A stretch of DNA of 64,000 bases from assembly GCF_900103825.1 (NCBI RefSeq), contig NZ_FNIF01000006.1, positions 1 through 64,000 on the forward strand, in the 5' to 3' direction. The notes beneath the pieces are model-generated. The model ran no database searches. It was given only the letters and a program-made list of their open reading frames with translations, and was not told where the DNA came from. The position numbers were made by a program, and so were the translations under genes. Numbering within the stretch: position 1 is the first letter of the stretch; every line of letters starts with the position of its first letter. Below, piece by piece: positions 16,565 to 24,475 of the stretch. The DNA is from Paenibacillus sp. yr247. GTDB taxonomy: Bacteria > Bacillota > Bacilli > Paenibacillales > NBRC-103111.

Positions 16565-17176
16565 TTGATTTATTTGTTTGGGACATTTTTAGTTGTTAGC
16601 ATTTATTTTCTTATTCGATTTTTGAAAGATCGTACTCGCAGGAAGAAAGCGCTCCTCATTTCGATCTTTTCCTTTCTGATCGCTCTGTTCTTTTGGGGTA
16701 TTCAAGTTTTCTCTAATCAACAAAATAGTGCAGCTACAAACAAGATCGCTGGGAATAATTCAAGCACTACATCCATGGAACTAACGAAACAAGCTTATGT
16801 CCAACAACTCAATAGCCTAGGAATCATTGATCTTCTAAAGGTTATTCCGAATTATGGCATCTCCTTGCATGGAGTTTCTTCTAAAAAAAGCGATGATATG
16901 AAATCGGTGGCAGAGGTAAATAAAACGTACCTTCCGAAATATAAAGCCGCTCTGGGGCATGCTCTCGACTTAAAGGCACCTGAAGATTTCATGCAGTTTC
17001 AATCCTCTTTACAAGATATCCTGGGGGAGTTTGCTGGCTGCATGGAAGAAATGGACAAACACGTTTCCGATCCTAATGAAGAAACCCATTTATCCAAGGC
17101 AATTGCTCTTTATAAGTTATCTTCCGAATCTGCCTTGAAATTGACTAAATTATCCCCATTTAGTGAGCTGAAGTAA
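16565..17176 (+). CDS. Membrane-anchored helical protein
   Basis: This 203-residue protein has two hydrophobic segments at the N-terminus (residues 1-18 and 29-46) separated by a basic loop (KDRTRRKK). A soluble, mostly helical outer domain with no recognised motif follows. The TTG start is preceded by GAGGGGG. It lies 63 bases after the VCBS-repeat gene, and a hairpin at 17188 closes the unit, so the two proteins are probably made together at the cell surface. Confidence 0.6.
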   Translation: MIYLFGTFLVVSIYFLIRFLKDRTRRKKALLISIFSFLIALFFWGIQVFSNQQNSAATNKIAGNNSSTTSMELTKQAYVQQLNSLGIIDLLKVIPNYGISLHGVSSKKSDDMKSVAEVNKTYLPKYKAALGHALDLKAPEDFMQFQSSLQDILGEFAGCMEEMDKHVSDPNEETHLSKAIALYKLSSESALKLTKLSPFSELK

Positions 17177-17187
17177 TAAGTGGAAAT

Positions 17188-17223
17188 CCCCAAAAAGCTA
17201 TGAATGTAATAGCTCTTTTGGGG
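17188..17223 (+). terminator. Hairpin ending the VCBS-gene operon
   Basis: CCCCAAAAAGCTA pairs with TAGCTCTTTTGGGG (one bulge), with the loop at 17201-17209. There is no clear T tail, so it may work as a 3' end rather than a strong terminator. Confidence 0.5.
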
Positions 17224-17284
17224 CTTGTCATATTTCTTTCATAAGTAAAATGCCGGCATCTACCGTAAATAGGGGAATATTCTA

Positions 17285-17542
17285 CTAATCATGTTTTACG
17301 GGGAATACAGTAAGTATCCATAAAAGGACCATTCCAACTATAATCCCTGTTATTAACCACCCTAAATGAGGAGTTAGAAGCCCTGTTAAAAACCATGGGA
17401 TAGTTGAAAACATAATCACACTAACCGGGGATTGGAAAATCTTCTTTCTTCTTTTAGGAAGGAAACGTATATTGCCCAAATAAAGCAGCACAAAAACCAA
17501 AAATGAAACGACGACCGCAAGGAAAATGTCTTTATCCGTCAT
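17285..17542 (-). CDS. Small three-helix membrane protein
   Basis: This 85-residue product has hydrophobic segments at about 5-24, 38-56 and 60-79 and a basic loop (RFLPKRRKK). It lies 27 bases downstream of the ytaF homologue on the same strand, so they are probably co-transcribed. A role in sporulation is suggested only by that neighbour. Confidence 0.55.
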   Translation of the reverse strand: MTDKDIFLAVVVSFLVFVLLYLGNIRFLPKRRKKIFQSPVSVIMFSTIPWFLTGLLTPHLGWLITGIIVGMVLLWILTVFPVKHD

Positions 17543-17569
17543 TTAATTCATCCCTCTTTCAATTTCCAC

Positions 17570-18202
17570 CTAGAACAAAGACTTCACAGCGATCAACAAT
17601 AAAATAATTCCACTGAGAATAGTACTGAATTGACCTAAAGACCAAGAACCGATTCGTACAGTTGAAACCTTCCGGCCTAAAACAATGCCGCCCCAAATTG
17701 CAAAGAAACTAAATACAGCGGCAGATAGTGATATTGCAAGTGGCGAAAGACCAATTAATCCTGCACCTAGTCCATTTGTTAGAGCATTCATAGATACAGC
17801 AATCCCAAGAACAATGGCTTCAAAAAAGCTAATATTTCCTGATTGATCAAGATCGGCTTTTTCAGGTGAACTCAAATATCCGCTAATGGTATGAGAAGAT
17901 TCACGTTCATTTGATTTTGATAAAGTTGTTTTTCTTTTCTTCGGAACCGCAAGCAAAATAATCCTTAGACCTATAACAAGCAGAAATAATGCTCCGATTA
18001 TTGTAGATAATATTCCTGGGAAAACTGTAGAAAGATATTGTCCAAATAAGATACCAACTTCACTGAAAATAAAAGCAATAATTGAAATTACAAAATTTGA
18101 GAATAAACCAATGCGAATACCACGTATGCCATAAGAGATGCCGACACCGAAGTTATCAATACTTGATGAAAGAGAAAGTGCCAATATGGTAATCCAAGAC
18201 AT
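17570..18202 (-). CDS. ytaF: Sporulation membrane protein YtaF (MntP-like)
   Basis: This 210-residue protein has six hydrophobic segments arranged as two MntP/YtaF repeats. The first begins LALSLSSSIDNFGVGISYGI and the second GIAVSMNALTNGLGAG; both carry the conserved Ser/Asp or Asn-Gly pattern of the family. YtaF is a mother-cell sporulation protein in B. subtilis, and MntP relatives export manganese. I set the start at 18202 because AAAGGAGG is 9 bases before it; the frame runs further upstream without a site. A loop of about 40 charged residues between the repeats is typical of YtaF. Confidence 0.85.
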   Translation of the reverse strand: MSWITILALSLSSSIDNFGVGISYGIRGIRIGLFSNFVISIIAFIFSEVGILFGQYLSTVFPGILSTIIGALFLLVIGLRIILLAVPKKRKTTLSKSNERESSHTISGYLSSPEKADLDQSGNISFFEAIVLGIAVSMNALTNGLGAGLIGLSPLAISLSAAVFSFFAIWGGIVLGRKVSTVRIGSWSLGQFSTILSGIILLLIAVKSLF

Positions 18203-18391
18203 GTTAAAAAGCCTCCTTTTGCAATAGCATATGCCACAGAGACGGCAGATGCCTATAAAAGTGGAAATTTTTATTTGTAACACCGCGATATACTTCACGT
18301 CAATGACGGAAAATGGGGTCAGATATGGAACATTTGTGGACACCATTGATTAGTTTTATTCAACATCCTATGATAGGAATAAGTAAGAAAG

Positions 18392-19528
18392 GTGGAGGCG
18401 AGTAGGCTGAAGAAATCTTTGAAGGGACGACCTGATTTTCTACTTTTGTTATTAACTTGTATTCTTGTTGGCTTTGGTATCTTAATGGTGTTTAGCTCTA
18501 GTGAAGCAGCGGCCTCATGGAAGTTCCATTCTTTTATTTATTTTACGGAGAGACAAGCGATATGGGGGCTTATTGGTACATTTGCAATGTTGATAGTGAT
18601 GAATATACCTTATCAAATGTTTCAAAAATGGTCTCGTCCCATTTTTGTTTTGATTCTTATTTTATTAGGGCTTGTTATTGTGTTCGGTACAAAAATTAAC
18701 GGACATCGTAGCTGGTTTGGTGTGGGTTCTTTTGGTATTCAGCCTACAGAGTTTGCAAAACTAGGATTAATCATCTATCTTGCAGCTCTAATCAATAAAA
18801 AGGGGGAGAATATCCGGCAATTCAAAAAAGGTATTCTCCCTCTATTTATCATTGTTGGTCTTGTTCTGGGACTAATCATGCTGCAACCGGACATTGGCTC
18901 CGACCTCGTGATCCTGATCGCAGCAGCTATTGTGATTGTTGTCGGGGGGGCAAACCTTTTGCAACTTTTTGGAATTGGTCTTTCCTTGCTTCCAATTGCA
19001 ATTGGAATTGTCCTTGCAAAGAGTTACAGGCTTCAACGATTCACAGCTTATCTCGATCCATGGAATGATTCTCAGGACTCCTCCTACCAATTAGTTCAAT
19101 CTTTATTAGCATTCGGGCATGGGGGACTGATAGGGGCAGGTTTCGGCAAAGGGGTTGAGAAGTTGCTTTACTTACCTGAAGCACATACGGATTTTATCTT
19201 TGCAACAATAGGAGAAGAGTTCGGTTTTATTGGATGTTTCATTTTTTTAACCATTTATATCTTGTTTATCTGGAGAGGCATCATTGTAGCCTTGAGATGT
19301 CCTGATTTGTTCGGAACGTTAATTGGTATAGGAATAGTATCTCTTATTGGTGTTCAAGCACTCATTAATCTAGGCGGCGTTACTGGAAGTATCCCCATTA
19401 CAGGTGTTCCTCTTCCGCTAATTAGCTATGGGGGATCTTCTTTACTAATTAGCATGGCGAGTATCGGCATCTTACTAAATCTCTCTAGAGAGGGAAGAGC
19501 TGCGCATGATCAAAGAGCTGGTGCTTAG
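18392..19528 (+). CDS. FtsW/SpoVE-type SEDS peptidoglycan polymerase
   Basis: This 378-residue SEDS protein has about ten membrane segments. It polymerises lipid II into glycan strands together with a class B PBP, in division or cortex synthesis. Family motifs are intact: FGVGSFGIQPTEFAKLGLI, LPEAHTDFIFATIGEE and the PITGVPLPLISYGGSS loop near the end. Length and the GVPLPLISYGGSS form suit FtsW or SpoVE; I cannot separate the two. The start is uncertain: GTG 18392 overlaps the GGTGGAGG site, and a CTG at 18407 is better spaced. A rodA-like gene overlaps its end by 23 bases. Confidence 0.85.
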   Translation: MEASRLKKSLKGRPDFLLLLLTCILVGFGILMVFSSSEAAASWKFHSFIYFTERQAIWGLIGTFAMLIVMNIPYQMFQKWSRPIFVLILILLGLVIVFGTKINGHRSWFGVGSFGIQPTEFAKLGLIIYLAALINKKGENIRQFKKGILPLFIIVGLVLGLIMLQPDIGSDLVILIAAAIVIVVGGANLLQLFGIGLSLLPIAIGIVLAKSYRLQRFTAYLDPWNDSQDSSYQLVQSLLAFGHGGLIGAGFGKGVEKLLYLPEAHTDFIFATIGEEFGFIGCFIFLTIYILFIWRGIIVALRCPDLFGTLIGIGIVSLIGVQALINLGGVTGSIPITGVPLPLISYGGSSLLISMASIGILLNLSREGRAAHDQRAGA

Positions 19529-19936
19529 AGCGAAAAAAATTGATCTTATTATAATCGCCTTATTGTTATGTTTTATGGCTATCAGCACAATAGTGATTTA
19601 CAGCGCCACGAATAATACGAAATTTGCTGGGCTGCATGTGAATAACTTGGTCATGTTTGCTGCCATGTTTGTGCCAATGCTGGTCCTGACCATGTTAGAT
19701 TATCGGGGTATTGTACGTCATTTATCCGTTTACCTATATATATTTGGCATTCTGCTTTTAATCTTTGTGATGTTTAAAGGCCTGAACATCAATGGGTCTC
19801 ACGATGGATTAATCTTCATTTTATGCAGTTTCAGCCATCTGAACTAGCAAAAGTATTCGTCATCCTACTTTTAGCCAAAATGTTGGAAAAACGTAAGGGC
19901 GAATATCTGCCGATGGGCGGATATACTCACCGATGA
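19506..19936 (+). pseudogene. RodA-like SEDS protein, frameshifted and truncated
   Basis: From ATG 19506 the frame gives RAKKIDLIIIALLLCFMAIS and IVIYSATNNTKFAGL, normal RodA segments, to NGSHDGLIF. A single missing base near 19801 puts the true continuation (RWINLHFMQFQPSELAKVFV, then LLLAKMLEKRKGEYLP) in the next frame. That frame ends at 19934-19936, where homology is cut by the joined fragment of another gene. Only about 140 of the usual 390 residues remain, and the catalytic region is lost. It overlaps the end of the FtsW-like gene. Confidence 0.8.
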
Positions 19937-20504
19937 TGACTCGATCTTGTTTTGGGTAGGAGACAGCTCATCAGAACAAACAGGGTTTATGTGTTTATTG
20001 GCTAATTTACCAAATTCCATTCCTGTGTCGGTTGTCATGGTTTCCCAAGCTTATTACAAGAGATATGGTAAGTTCAGACCACGCTCAACTGGAGAAGTGT
20101 CTCCAGAGAAATTGTTTTCACTTATGGAAGATGCGAAAATTCTTTCCCAGCGTGCTAGGTCGCGATATTTAACGAATTGGAATCGGCTCCTTGAGGATAA
20201 TGGCAACCTTAGATTACGCAAGAACCGTCAAGTCGAAACGGTACCCGAAGATTATTTTGATCAAGAGATAATAGAACGAGCTAAAAGAATTTCTCGAGAA
20301 AAATTTCATCGTAAAAGCGATGGTTTTTTCTATGCTGTGAGATTAGTGGGTGAAATCATCGGGCGTCAGAAACAGCGAATTAGAGATGATTTAATCGAGT
20401 GGCGAATTCGTTGTTTAATACAAAGGAATGTGTTTACATATCAGGGGACGCTTACTTCCATGCGTTTGTATATGATTAAGTCAGTCATTGATTCAATAGA
20501 TTAA
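19932..20504 (+). pseudogene. DUF1835/DUF3658-type protein, N-terminus lost
   Basis: The fragment starts inside the protein (DDDSILFWVGDSSSEQTGFM) and runs about 190 residues to a normal-looking end. It has the helical DUF3658-like C-terminal part (PEDYFDQEIIERAKRI, then GRQKQRIRDDLIEWRIRCLI). The N-terminal DUF1835 domain, which normally carries the H-x-FGDS motif, is missing. The break coincides with the end of the rodA stump, so one deletion probably removed both partners' ends. The nominal TTG at 19947 has no ribosome site. Confidence 0.6.
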
Positions 20505-20581
20505 AGTCAATTGTTCTTGCACTAATGGAAGCTATAGTAAAAAAACATGAAAAGTATTTAAAGAATTAGGAGGCATTAGTG

Positions 20582-20887
20582 ATGCTACGATGCTCATGGT
20601 GTATGAAGAAAATTAAAGAAGATAAACCCTGCTACGGTCTAAGTGTCAAGTTTGCTTCGGGGGTTGATTTTGATGAGAAAGATGGAAGGATAATTTCATT
20701 ACATTTAAAAACTAGAAATACAAGTGTTCCTTTAATAGTTGTAGCCGGTGATTCAGAAGCAAAAAGAAATGATGGACAGGATGGGATTTTTGCACTTTGT
20801 AGTGAGAACTGTGCGACTAAAATGAAAGAAATAATTACAAAAGAATTAGAGCTATTTTCAGGTGAAAGCAGTATGGTACGTTTATAG
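20582..20887 (+). CDS. Small four-cysteine zinc-ribbon-like protein
   Basis: This 101-residue protein has a CSWC pair at residues 4-7 and a second pair LCSENC near 79-84, which suggests one structural zinc site around a beta-rich core (YGLSVKFASGVDF, then ISLHLKTRNTSVPLIVVAG). AGGAGG lies about 9 bases before the ATG; a GTG directly before it is possible. I know no named family. It stands between a truncated gene and a repeat, in a rearranged area. Confidence 0.55.
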   Translation: MLRCSWCMKKIKEDKPCYGLSVKFASGVDFDEKDGRIISLHLKTRNTSVPLIVVAGDSEAKRNDGQDGIFALCSENCATKMKEIITKELELFSGESSMVRL

Positions 20888-20895
20888 CTTATTAA

Positions 20896-20922
20896 ACTAA
20901 CGAAAAACGATAGCTCAATAAA
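20896..20922. repeat. Dispersed intergenic repeat, copy B
   Basis: ACTAACGAAAAACGATAG plus CTCAATAAA matches copy A (1239-1265) at 23 of 27 bases. A GGCTGCC follows at about 20960, but without its partner arm. Confidence 0.5.
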
Positions 20923-21118
20923 ACAGCGGTAGTTAAGGACTTTATTTCTCGTCCAAGGCTGCCGATTTTGTTATTATACAAACCTCATGGGATCAGCAAC
21001 CCCAGTCTAAAACATTATTTTCAACGAACAAGATGAGCTTTGATCCATTAATTCCCGCATCTTCGCGAAATAGCTTTGCTGTATAATCGTTGTTAGATGA
21101 AACAGGGAGGCGTGCACG

Positions 21119-21283
21119 ATGAAATATCACGTAATCAGCAAGAGGACGGGCAACGTATCAACGCTATTCTATACAGAAGTAAACGATATGGACTACGACA
21201 GCGATGGGCGCGTTATCGTATTCGGAACGGATCAAGAAGCGTATTATTTACTCGCAGATTCGGTCTTAATAACGGAGGATTAA
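21119..21283 (+). CDS. Small acidic protein, first of a coupled pair
   Basis: This 54-residue product (MKYHVISKRTGNVSTLFYTE start, LLADSVLITED end) has a GGGAGG site 8 bases before the ATG and a TATAAT at 21082-21087. Its stop overlaps the start of the next gene (TAATG), so the two are coupled. The type is seen in prophage and small mobile gene groups of Paenibacillus-like genomes. Function unknown. Confidence 0.6.
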   Translation: MKYHVISKRTGNVSTLFYTEVNDMDYDSDGRVIVFGTDQEAYYLLADSVLITED

Positions 21284-21513
21284 TGACTTACGATTTAGCG
21301 GAGCTATCGAAAATTATCGGTTTTCATAGGAAGCATCAACGTGTGCCTTCAATGATAGAGGTCGAGCGTGTATATTTAGCGGCAAATAACGGAGATATTA
21401 ACGGGGCCTTGTGACTCCTTGATTGGAAACGGCATTGCTTCTACGTAAAGGATGACGAACAGCGAGCAATTATCGCGAGAGTTTTTGAATATACTAGCGA
21501 GTTAATAAAATAA
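21283..21513 (+). pseudogene. Small protein with in-frame stop
   Basis: The frame starts at ATG 21283 (MTYDLAELSKIIGFHRKHQR and then LAANNGDINGAL). It meets TGA at 21412-21414, then continues in the same frame as LLDWKRHCFYVKDDEQRAII and FEYTSELIK to TAA at 21511-21513. The second part has normal codon use and directly precedes a terminator. The simplest reading is a CGA-to-TGA change in a gene of about 76 codons. It is translationally coupled to the gene before it. Confidence 0.7.
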
Positions 21514-21553
21514 CGCCAGTGCAGCGGAATCTCCGTTACACTGGCGTTATTTC
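21511..21553 (+). terminator. Strong intrinsic terminator
   Basis: TAACGCCAGTG (21511-21521) pairs perfectly with CACTGGCGTTA (21539-21549), with inner CGGA/TCCG, followed by TTTCTTT. Confidence 0.88.
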
Positions 21554-21900
21554 TTTAATTCAGATTGTCTTCCTTAACCTCAATCGTTTAACTCACACTG
21601 AACGAGATGTAATCTTAACGGCTGTTAAACATCGATAAATTAAAACATTTTATTAAAAGTGTATACTTCAGCCGCAGATCCGTAGGCAATACTACGTTAT
21701 TACTTCTGGACATCTACTATTAATTTCTTCGTGATATACCCTTATAAGTTCCGTTGATGGATCCACAACTCTCTATTACGGAAGATATCAACCTCTATAG
21801 ATTGTTCTTTCAATCCTTGACATGATTTGTCAATGATCCAGTTAATCTTTCAGAATTATATTGTAATCAGAATACTTAATTCCCAATTTGATTTCCATAA
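21554..21900. other. Gene-free, AT-rich stretch before the SOS cassette
   Basis: I see no open frame with a ribosome site, no hairpin of note and no repeat here. Confidence 0.5.
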
Positions 21901-21908
21901 ATTTTACT

Positions 21909-21938
21909 TGCATAACGAATACGTGTTCGGTATATAAT
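21909..21938 (+). promoter_or_regulatory. Promoter of the SOS cassette
   Basis: A -35 TTGCAT (21909-21914), an 18-base spacer and a -10 TATAAT (21933-21938). A LexA box occupies the spacer. Confidence 0.8.
21916..21929. promoter_or_regulatory. LexA (DinR) box 1
   Basis: CGAATACGTGTTCG differs from the Bacillus consensus CGAACNNNNGTTCG at one base. It lies between -35 and -10, so bound LexA would block polymerase. Confidence 0.85.
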
Positions 21939-21946
21939 AAAAAACA

Positions 21947-21960
21947 CGAATACACGTTCG
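21947..21960. promoter_or_regulatory. LexA (DinR) box 2
   Basis: CGAATACACGTTCG, again one base from consensus, lies just downstream of the -10. The two boxes are 31 bases apart (about three helical turns), so they lie on the same face. Confidence 0.85.
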
Positions 21961-21978
21961 CGTATGGTGGTGGGAAAT

Positions 21979-22347
21979 ATGAGAGTTGATTTAAGAGTTG
22001 AGAATGAAGAGGATGTTCAAATTATTAAAGAATTCACATTGTTACCTATTTTACTCGATATGCTAACAAGAGATATGGAGGAACTCAAAGTTAATAAGGA
22101 TAAAATCGTTTATAATCATGTTCTTTATTATTTGAGAGAGGTTGAGACAGTGATTTATCCCCAATTACAAAGTATTAAGAGCAGTATGAAAAAGCGTGAT
22201 ATCAAAGTACTAAACACAACCACGAATGCAGTAGGGATTAACGTTGAATATAAGGTCCGCGGCTACATTCATCATTTCACAATGCTTCGCAGCTTGGTCA
22301 AGGCCGAGCTTATGACCACGCTCATGAATATGAGGAGGGCGTTGTGA
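21979..22347 (+). CDS. Hypothetical SOS-cassette protein
   Basis: This 122-residue helical protein (MRVDLRVENEEDVQIIKEFT start, a middle part with DMEELKVNKDKIVYNHVLYY) has no transmembrane segment. It is the first gene after the LexA-controlled promoter and its stop overlaps the start of the polymerase gene. It is therefore SOS-induced with it and could be an accessory factor. I prefer ATG 21979 (GGTGGTGGG before it) over ATG 21964, which would abut the LexA box and lacks a site. No family recognised. Confidence 0.65.
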   Translation: MRVDLRVENEEDVQIIKEFTLLPILLDMLTRDMEELKVNKDKIVYNHVLYYLREVETVIYPQLQSIKSSMKKRDIKVLNTTTNAVGINVEYKVRGYIHHFTMLRSLVKAELMTTLMNMRRAL

Positions 22348-23618
22348 TGAGCGAGAAACGTGAGAGGACAATATTCCTCTCGGACTGCCAGTCGTTCTAT
22401 GCAAGTGTTGAAAAGGCGACTCATCCGGGTCTCGAAAATCTTCCTGTTGTTGTGGCAGGGGACCCGGCTAGGAGATCAGGTATTATTTTGGCGGCATGCC
22501 CAATCGCTAAAAGCTTTGGAGTTAGTACAGCGCAGCGGCTTGGTGAAGCGCTCCAATTGTGTCCAAACGCTATCGTAATGCGTCCTCATATGCAACGTTA
22601 TATAGATGTATCACTTGCCATTACTGACATTTACAAGGAATATACGGACTTGGTAGAGGTATTTTCAATAGATGAACAGTTTTTGGACGTGTCAGGTTCA
22701 CTTAAACATTTCCATTGTTCACCTGAAGAGTTGGCAATCATGATTCAAAAAAAAGTTGCAGCCTCTATGAACATACGTATCCGCGTAGGTATTGGACCGA
22801 CCAAGATACTTGCAAAGCAAGCGACAGATAATTTCGCAAAGAAGAACGTAAATGGTATTTTTACACTTGGAAAAGAAGATGTGGAGCGTGAGTTGTGGCC
22901 ACTAACCGTTGATAAGATGTATGGAGTTGGATCGCGTATGACTCGCCACTTCGTCGCACTCGGCATGACGACAATAGGTCATGTTGCTAGGACACCTCTT
23001 GCGACACTCAAGCAGAAGTTTCGAGCTCGTTTTGGTAAACAGTCAGACATACAGGCTGAGGTGATGTGGCGTACTGCCAATGGATTAGATGACAGTCCAG
23101 TCACACCAGGAACGTTTGACGTAATGCCTAAATCAATCGGGCATGGAATGACTTTGCCACGAGACTATACGACCGCGGAGGAAGTTGATATTGTACTGTT
23201 GGAATTAACCGAGGAGGTATGTCGGGATGCACGAGCAAAAGGGTTTACGAGCGGAACTGTTCATGTCTTTTGCATGTGCTCGCCATACGATGCACCAACA
23301 GGTTTTAGTCAGCAACGGAAAATGCCGTTGTGTACGAATAATACGCTGAAAGTATATAGATCTGTTCGCGAGATATTTCATCGTAATTGGAATGGTCTAC
23401 CTGTGCGTAAAGTCGGCGTCACGCTCGGATCACTTGCTGATGAAGAGATCACGCAATTGGATTTATTCGAAGATATTACAAAGGTTCGTGAGCTTGATCG
23501 TGTCGTGGATGGTATTAAAGACCGTTTTGGTAGTACGGCACTCATCCGCGCATCAAGTCTGATGAAAGCCGGTCTCGCGGTAGACAGAGCTGGAAAAATT
23601 GGAGGGCATTATCGATGA
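22347..23618 (+). CDS. uvrX: Y-family DNA polymerase UvrX/YqjW type
   Basis: This 423-residue protein is a UmuC-like translesion polymerase that copies across damaged bases during the SOS response. Catalytic acidic residues are Asp13 (FLSDCQSFYASVE) and Asp109/Glu110 (VFSIDEQFLDVSG). The YxxR region and helix-hairpin-helix (VDKMYGVGSRMTRHFVALGM, about 192-211) are present, as is the little-finger domain to about 360. The length matches UvrX and YqjW, which in Bacillus are followed by a YolD-like gene as here. The start ATG overlaps the previous stop (TGATG) with AGGAGGG in front. It is controlled by two LexA boxes. Confidence 0.92.
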   Translation: MSEKRERTIFLSDCQSFYASVEKATHPGLENLPVVVAGDPARRSGIILAACPIAKSFGVSTAQRLGEALQLCPNAIVMRPHMQRYIDVSLAITDIYKEYTDLVEVFSIDEQFLDVSGSLKHFHCSPEELAIMIQKKVAASMNIRIRVGIGPTKILAKQATDNFAKKNVNGIFTLGKEDVERELWPLTVDKMYGVGSRMTRHFVALGMTTIGHVARTPLATLKQKFRARFGKQSDIQAEVMWRTANGLDDSPVTPGTFDVMPKSIGHGMTLPRDYTTAEEVDIVLLELTEEVCRDARAKGFTSGTVHVFCMCSPYDAPTGFSQQRKMPLCTNNTLKVYRSVREIFHRNWNGLPVRKVGVTLGSLADEEITQLDLFEDITKVRELDRVVDGIKDRFGSTALIRASSLMKAGLAVDRAGKIGGHYR

Positions 23619-23980
23619 GCAAGAAACTAGAACGGAACGGTTTATGGGAGTCTAGTCGGATGATGCTTCCTCAACATAAAGAATCTGCAATAAGAAACCA
23701 GAAAGAAATGCAACGCATCCAGCGTCTAGTACTTGATGAGCAGGAAGTGCAAATCATATCATCAACGCTGAGTCAGTCGCAGATGTATAAGAAGACTGTT
23801 GAACTCACATTATATGGTGAGTTTCAGCCACGTACCATTATGGGCATTGTGACGCGCAGCAAACACGGCGAATTCCGAGTTGACACTGTTGATCCGTTTA
23901 ATGGAATTGAGGACTGGGGTTGGATCAGCTATAAAGATGTGTTGAAGGCAGAGCTGAGTAGAGAGTGGACTGAGGATTAA
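23615..23980 (+). CDS. YolD-like protein
   Basis: This 121-residue protein has the YolD-like pattern: a start with KLERNGLWESSRMMLPQHKE, a conserved core PRTIMGIVTRS, and the end WGWISYKDVLKAELSREW. YolD-like genes regularly accompany UvrX-type polymerases and are thought to act with them, like UmuD with UmuC, but without a protease domain. The ATG overlaps the polymerase stop (ATGA), so the genes are translationally coupled and SOS-induced. Confidence 0.88.
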   Translation: MSKKLERNGLWESSRMMLPQHKESAIRNQKEMQRIQRLVLDEQEVQIISSTLSQSQMYKKTVELTLYGEFQPRTIMGIVTRSKHGEFRVDTVDPFNGIEDWGWISYKDVLKAELSREWTED

Positions 23981-24057
23981 ATAATCAATCCGTAGAGGCG
24001 CTGGGAGAAAATAAAACAACACCTAAATGTAATTTTACAATAATTTTCATTCAATCA

Positions 24058-24237
24058 ATGGTGAACGAGAGCTTATTAGGAGAAGGCTATCGAGTAATGA
24101 TAGAAGCCAATAAACAAAGCATAAAGGTATTGAGAATATGCGAAAAATCAGTGTTCAGTATTTTTGTAATGGTGTCCAGCATCCTATTGGCGATTTACTT
24201 AATCGGCCTGACTGCAATGCTAGAAGACGGGATCTAG
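24058..24237 (+). CDS. Small single-helix membrane protein
   Basis: This 59-residue frame has one hydrophobic segment (FSIFVMVSSILLAIYLIGLT, about 33-52) and a plausible amphipathic start (MVNESLLGEGYRVMIEANKQ). There is no good ribosome site before the ATG, so translation may start elsewhere or depend on the upstream yolD gene. No family recognised. Confidence 0.4.
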   Translation: MVNESLLGEGYRVMIEANKQSIKVLRICEKSVFSIFVMVSSILLAIYLIGLTAMLEDGI

Positions 24238-24343
24238 AGCGTTGATTCCCAGGCCTTGGTCCCGGAGACCTTGCAGCCGGGTCATTATCACCGCTTGTCT
24301 ACAAGCAATAAGAAAGAAGACGCAATAAAGCTTTTCGGATATT

Positions 24344-24394
24344 ATAAGAAACCGCAACATCTTCTATCGAAGAATGGTACGGTTTCTTATTTTG
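24344..24394 (+). terminator. Intrinsic terminator before the sugar-regulator gene
   Basis: ATAAGAAACCG (24344-24354) pairs with CGGTTTCTTAT (24380-24390), inner TCTTC/GAAGA at 24360-24373, followed by TTT. Confidence 0.75.
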
Positions 24395-24420
24395 ACAGCA
24401 TGGGCTGAGAAGGATATATT
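24392..24420 (+). promoter_or_regulatory. Sigma-A promoter of the regulator gene
   Basis: Consensus -35 TTGACA (24392-24397), 17-base spacer, -10 TATATT (24415-24420). It is about 55 bases from the TTG start. Confidence 0.8.
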
Positions 24421-24475
24421 TTTAATTAAAATGTACCTTAGGGTAATAAGTCAGACATAATGCGAGGGAGCATCA

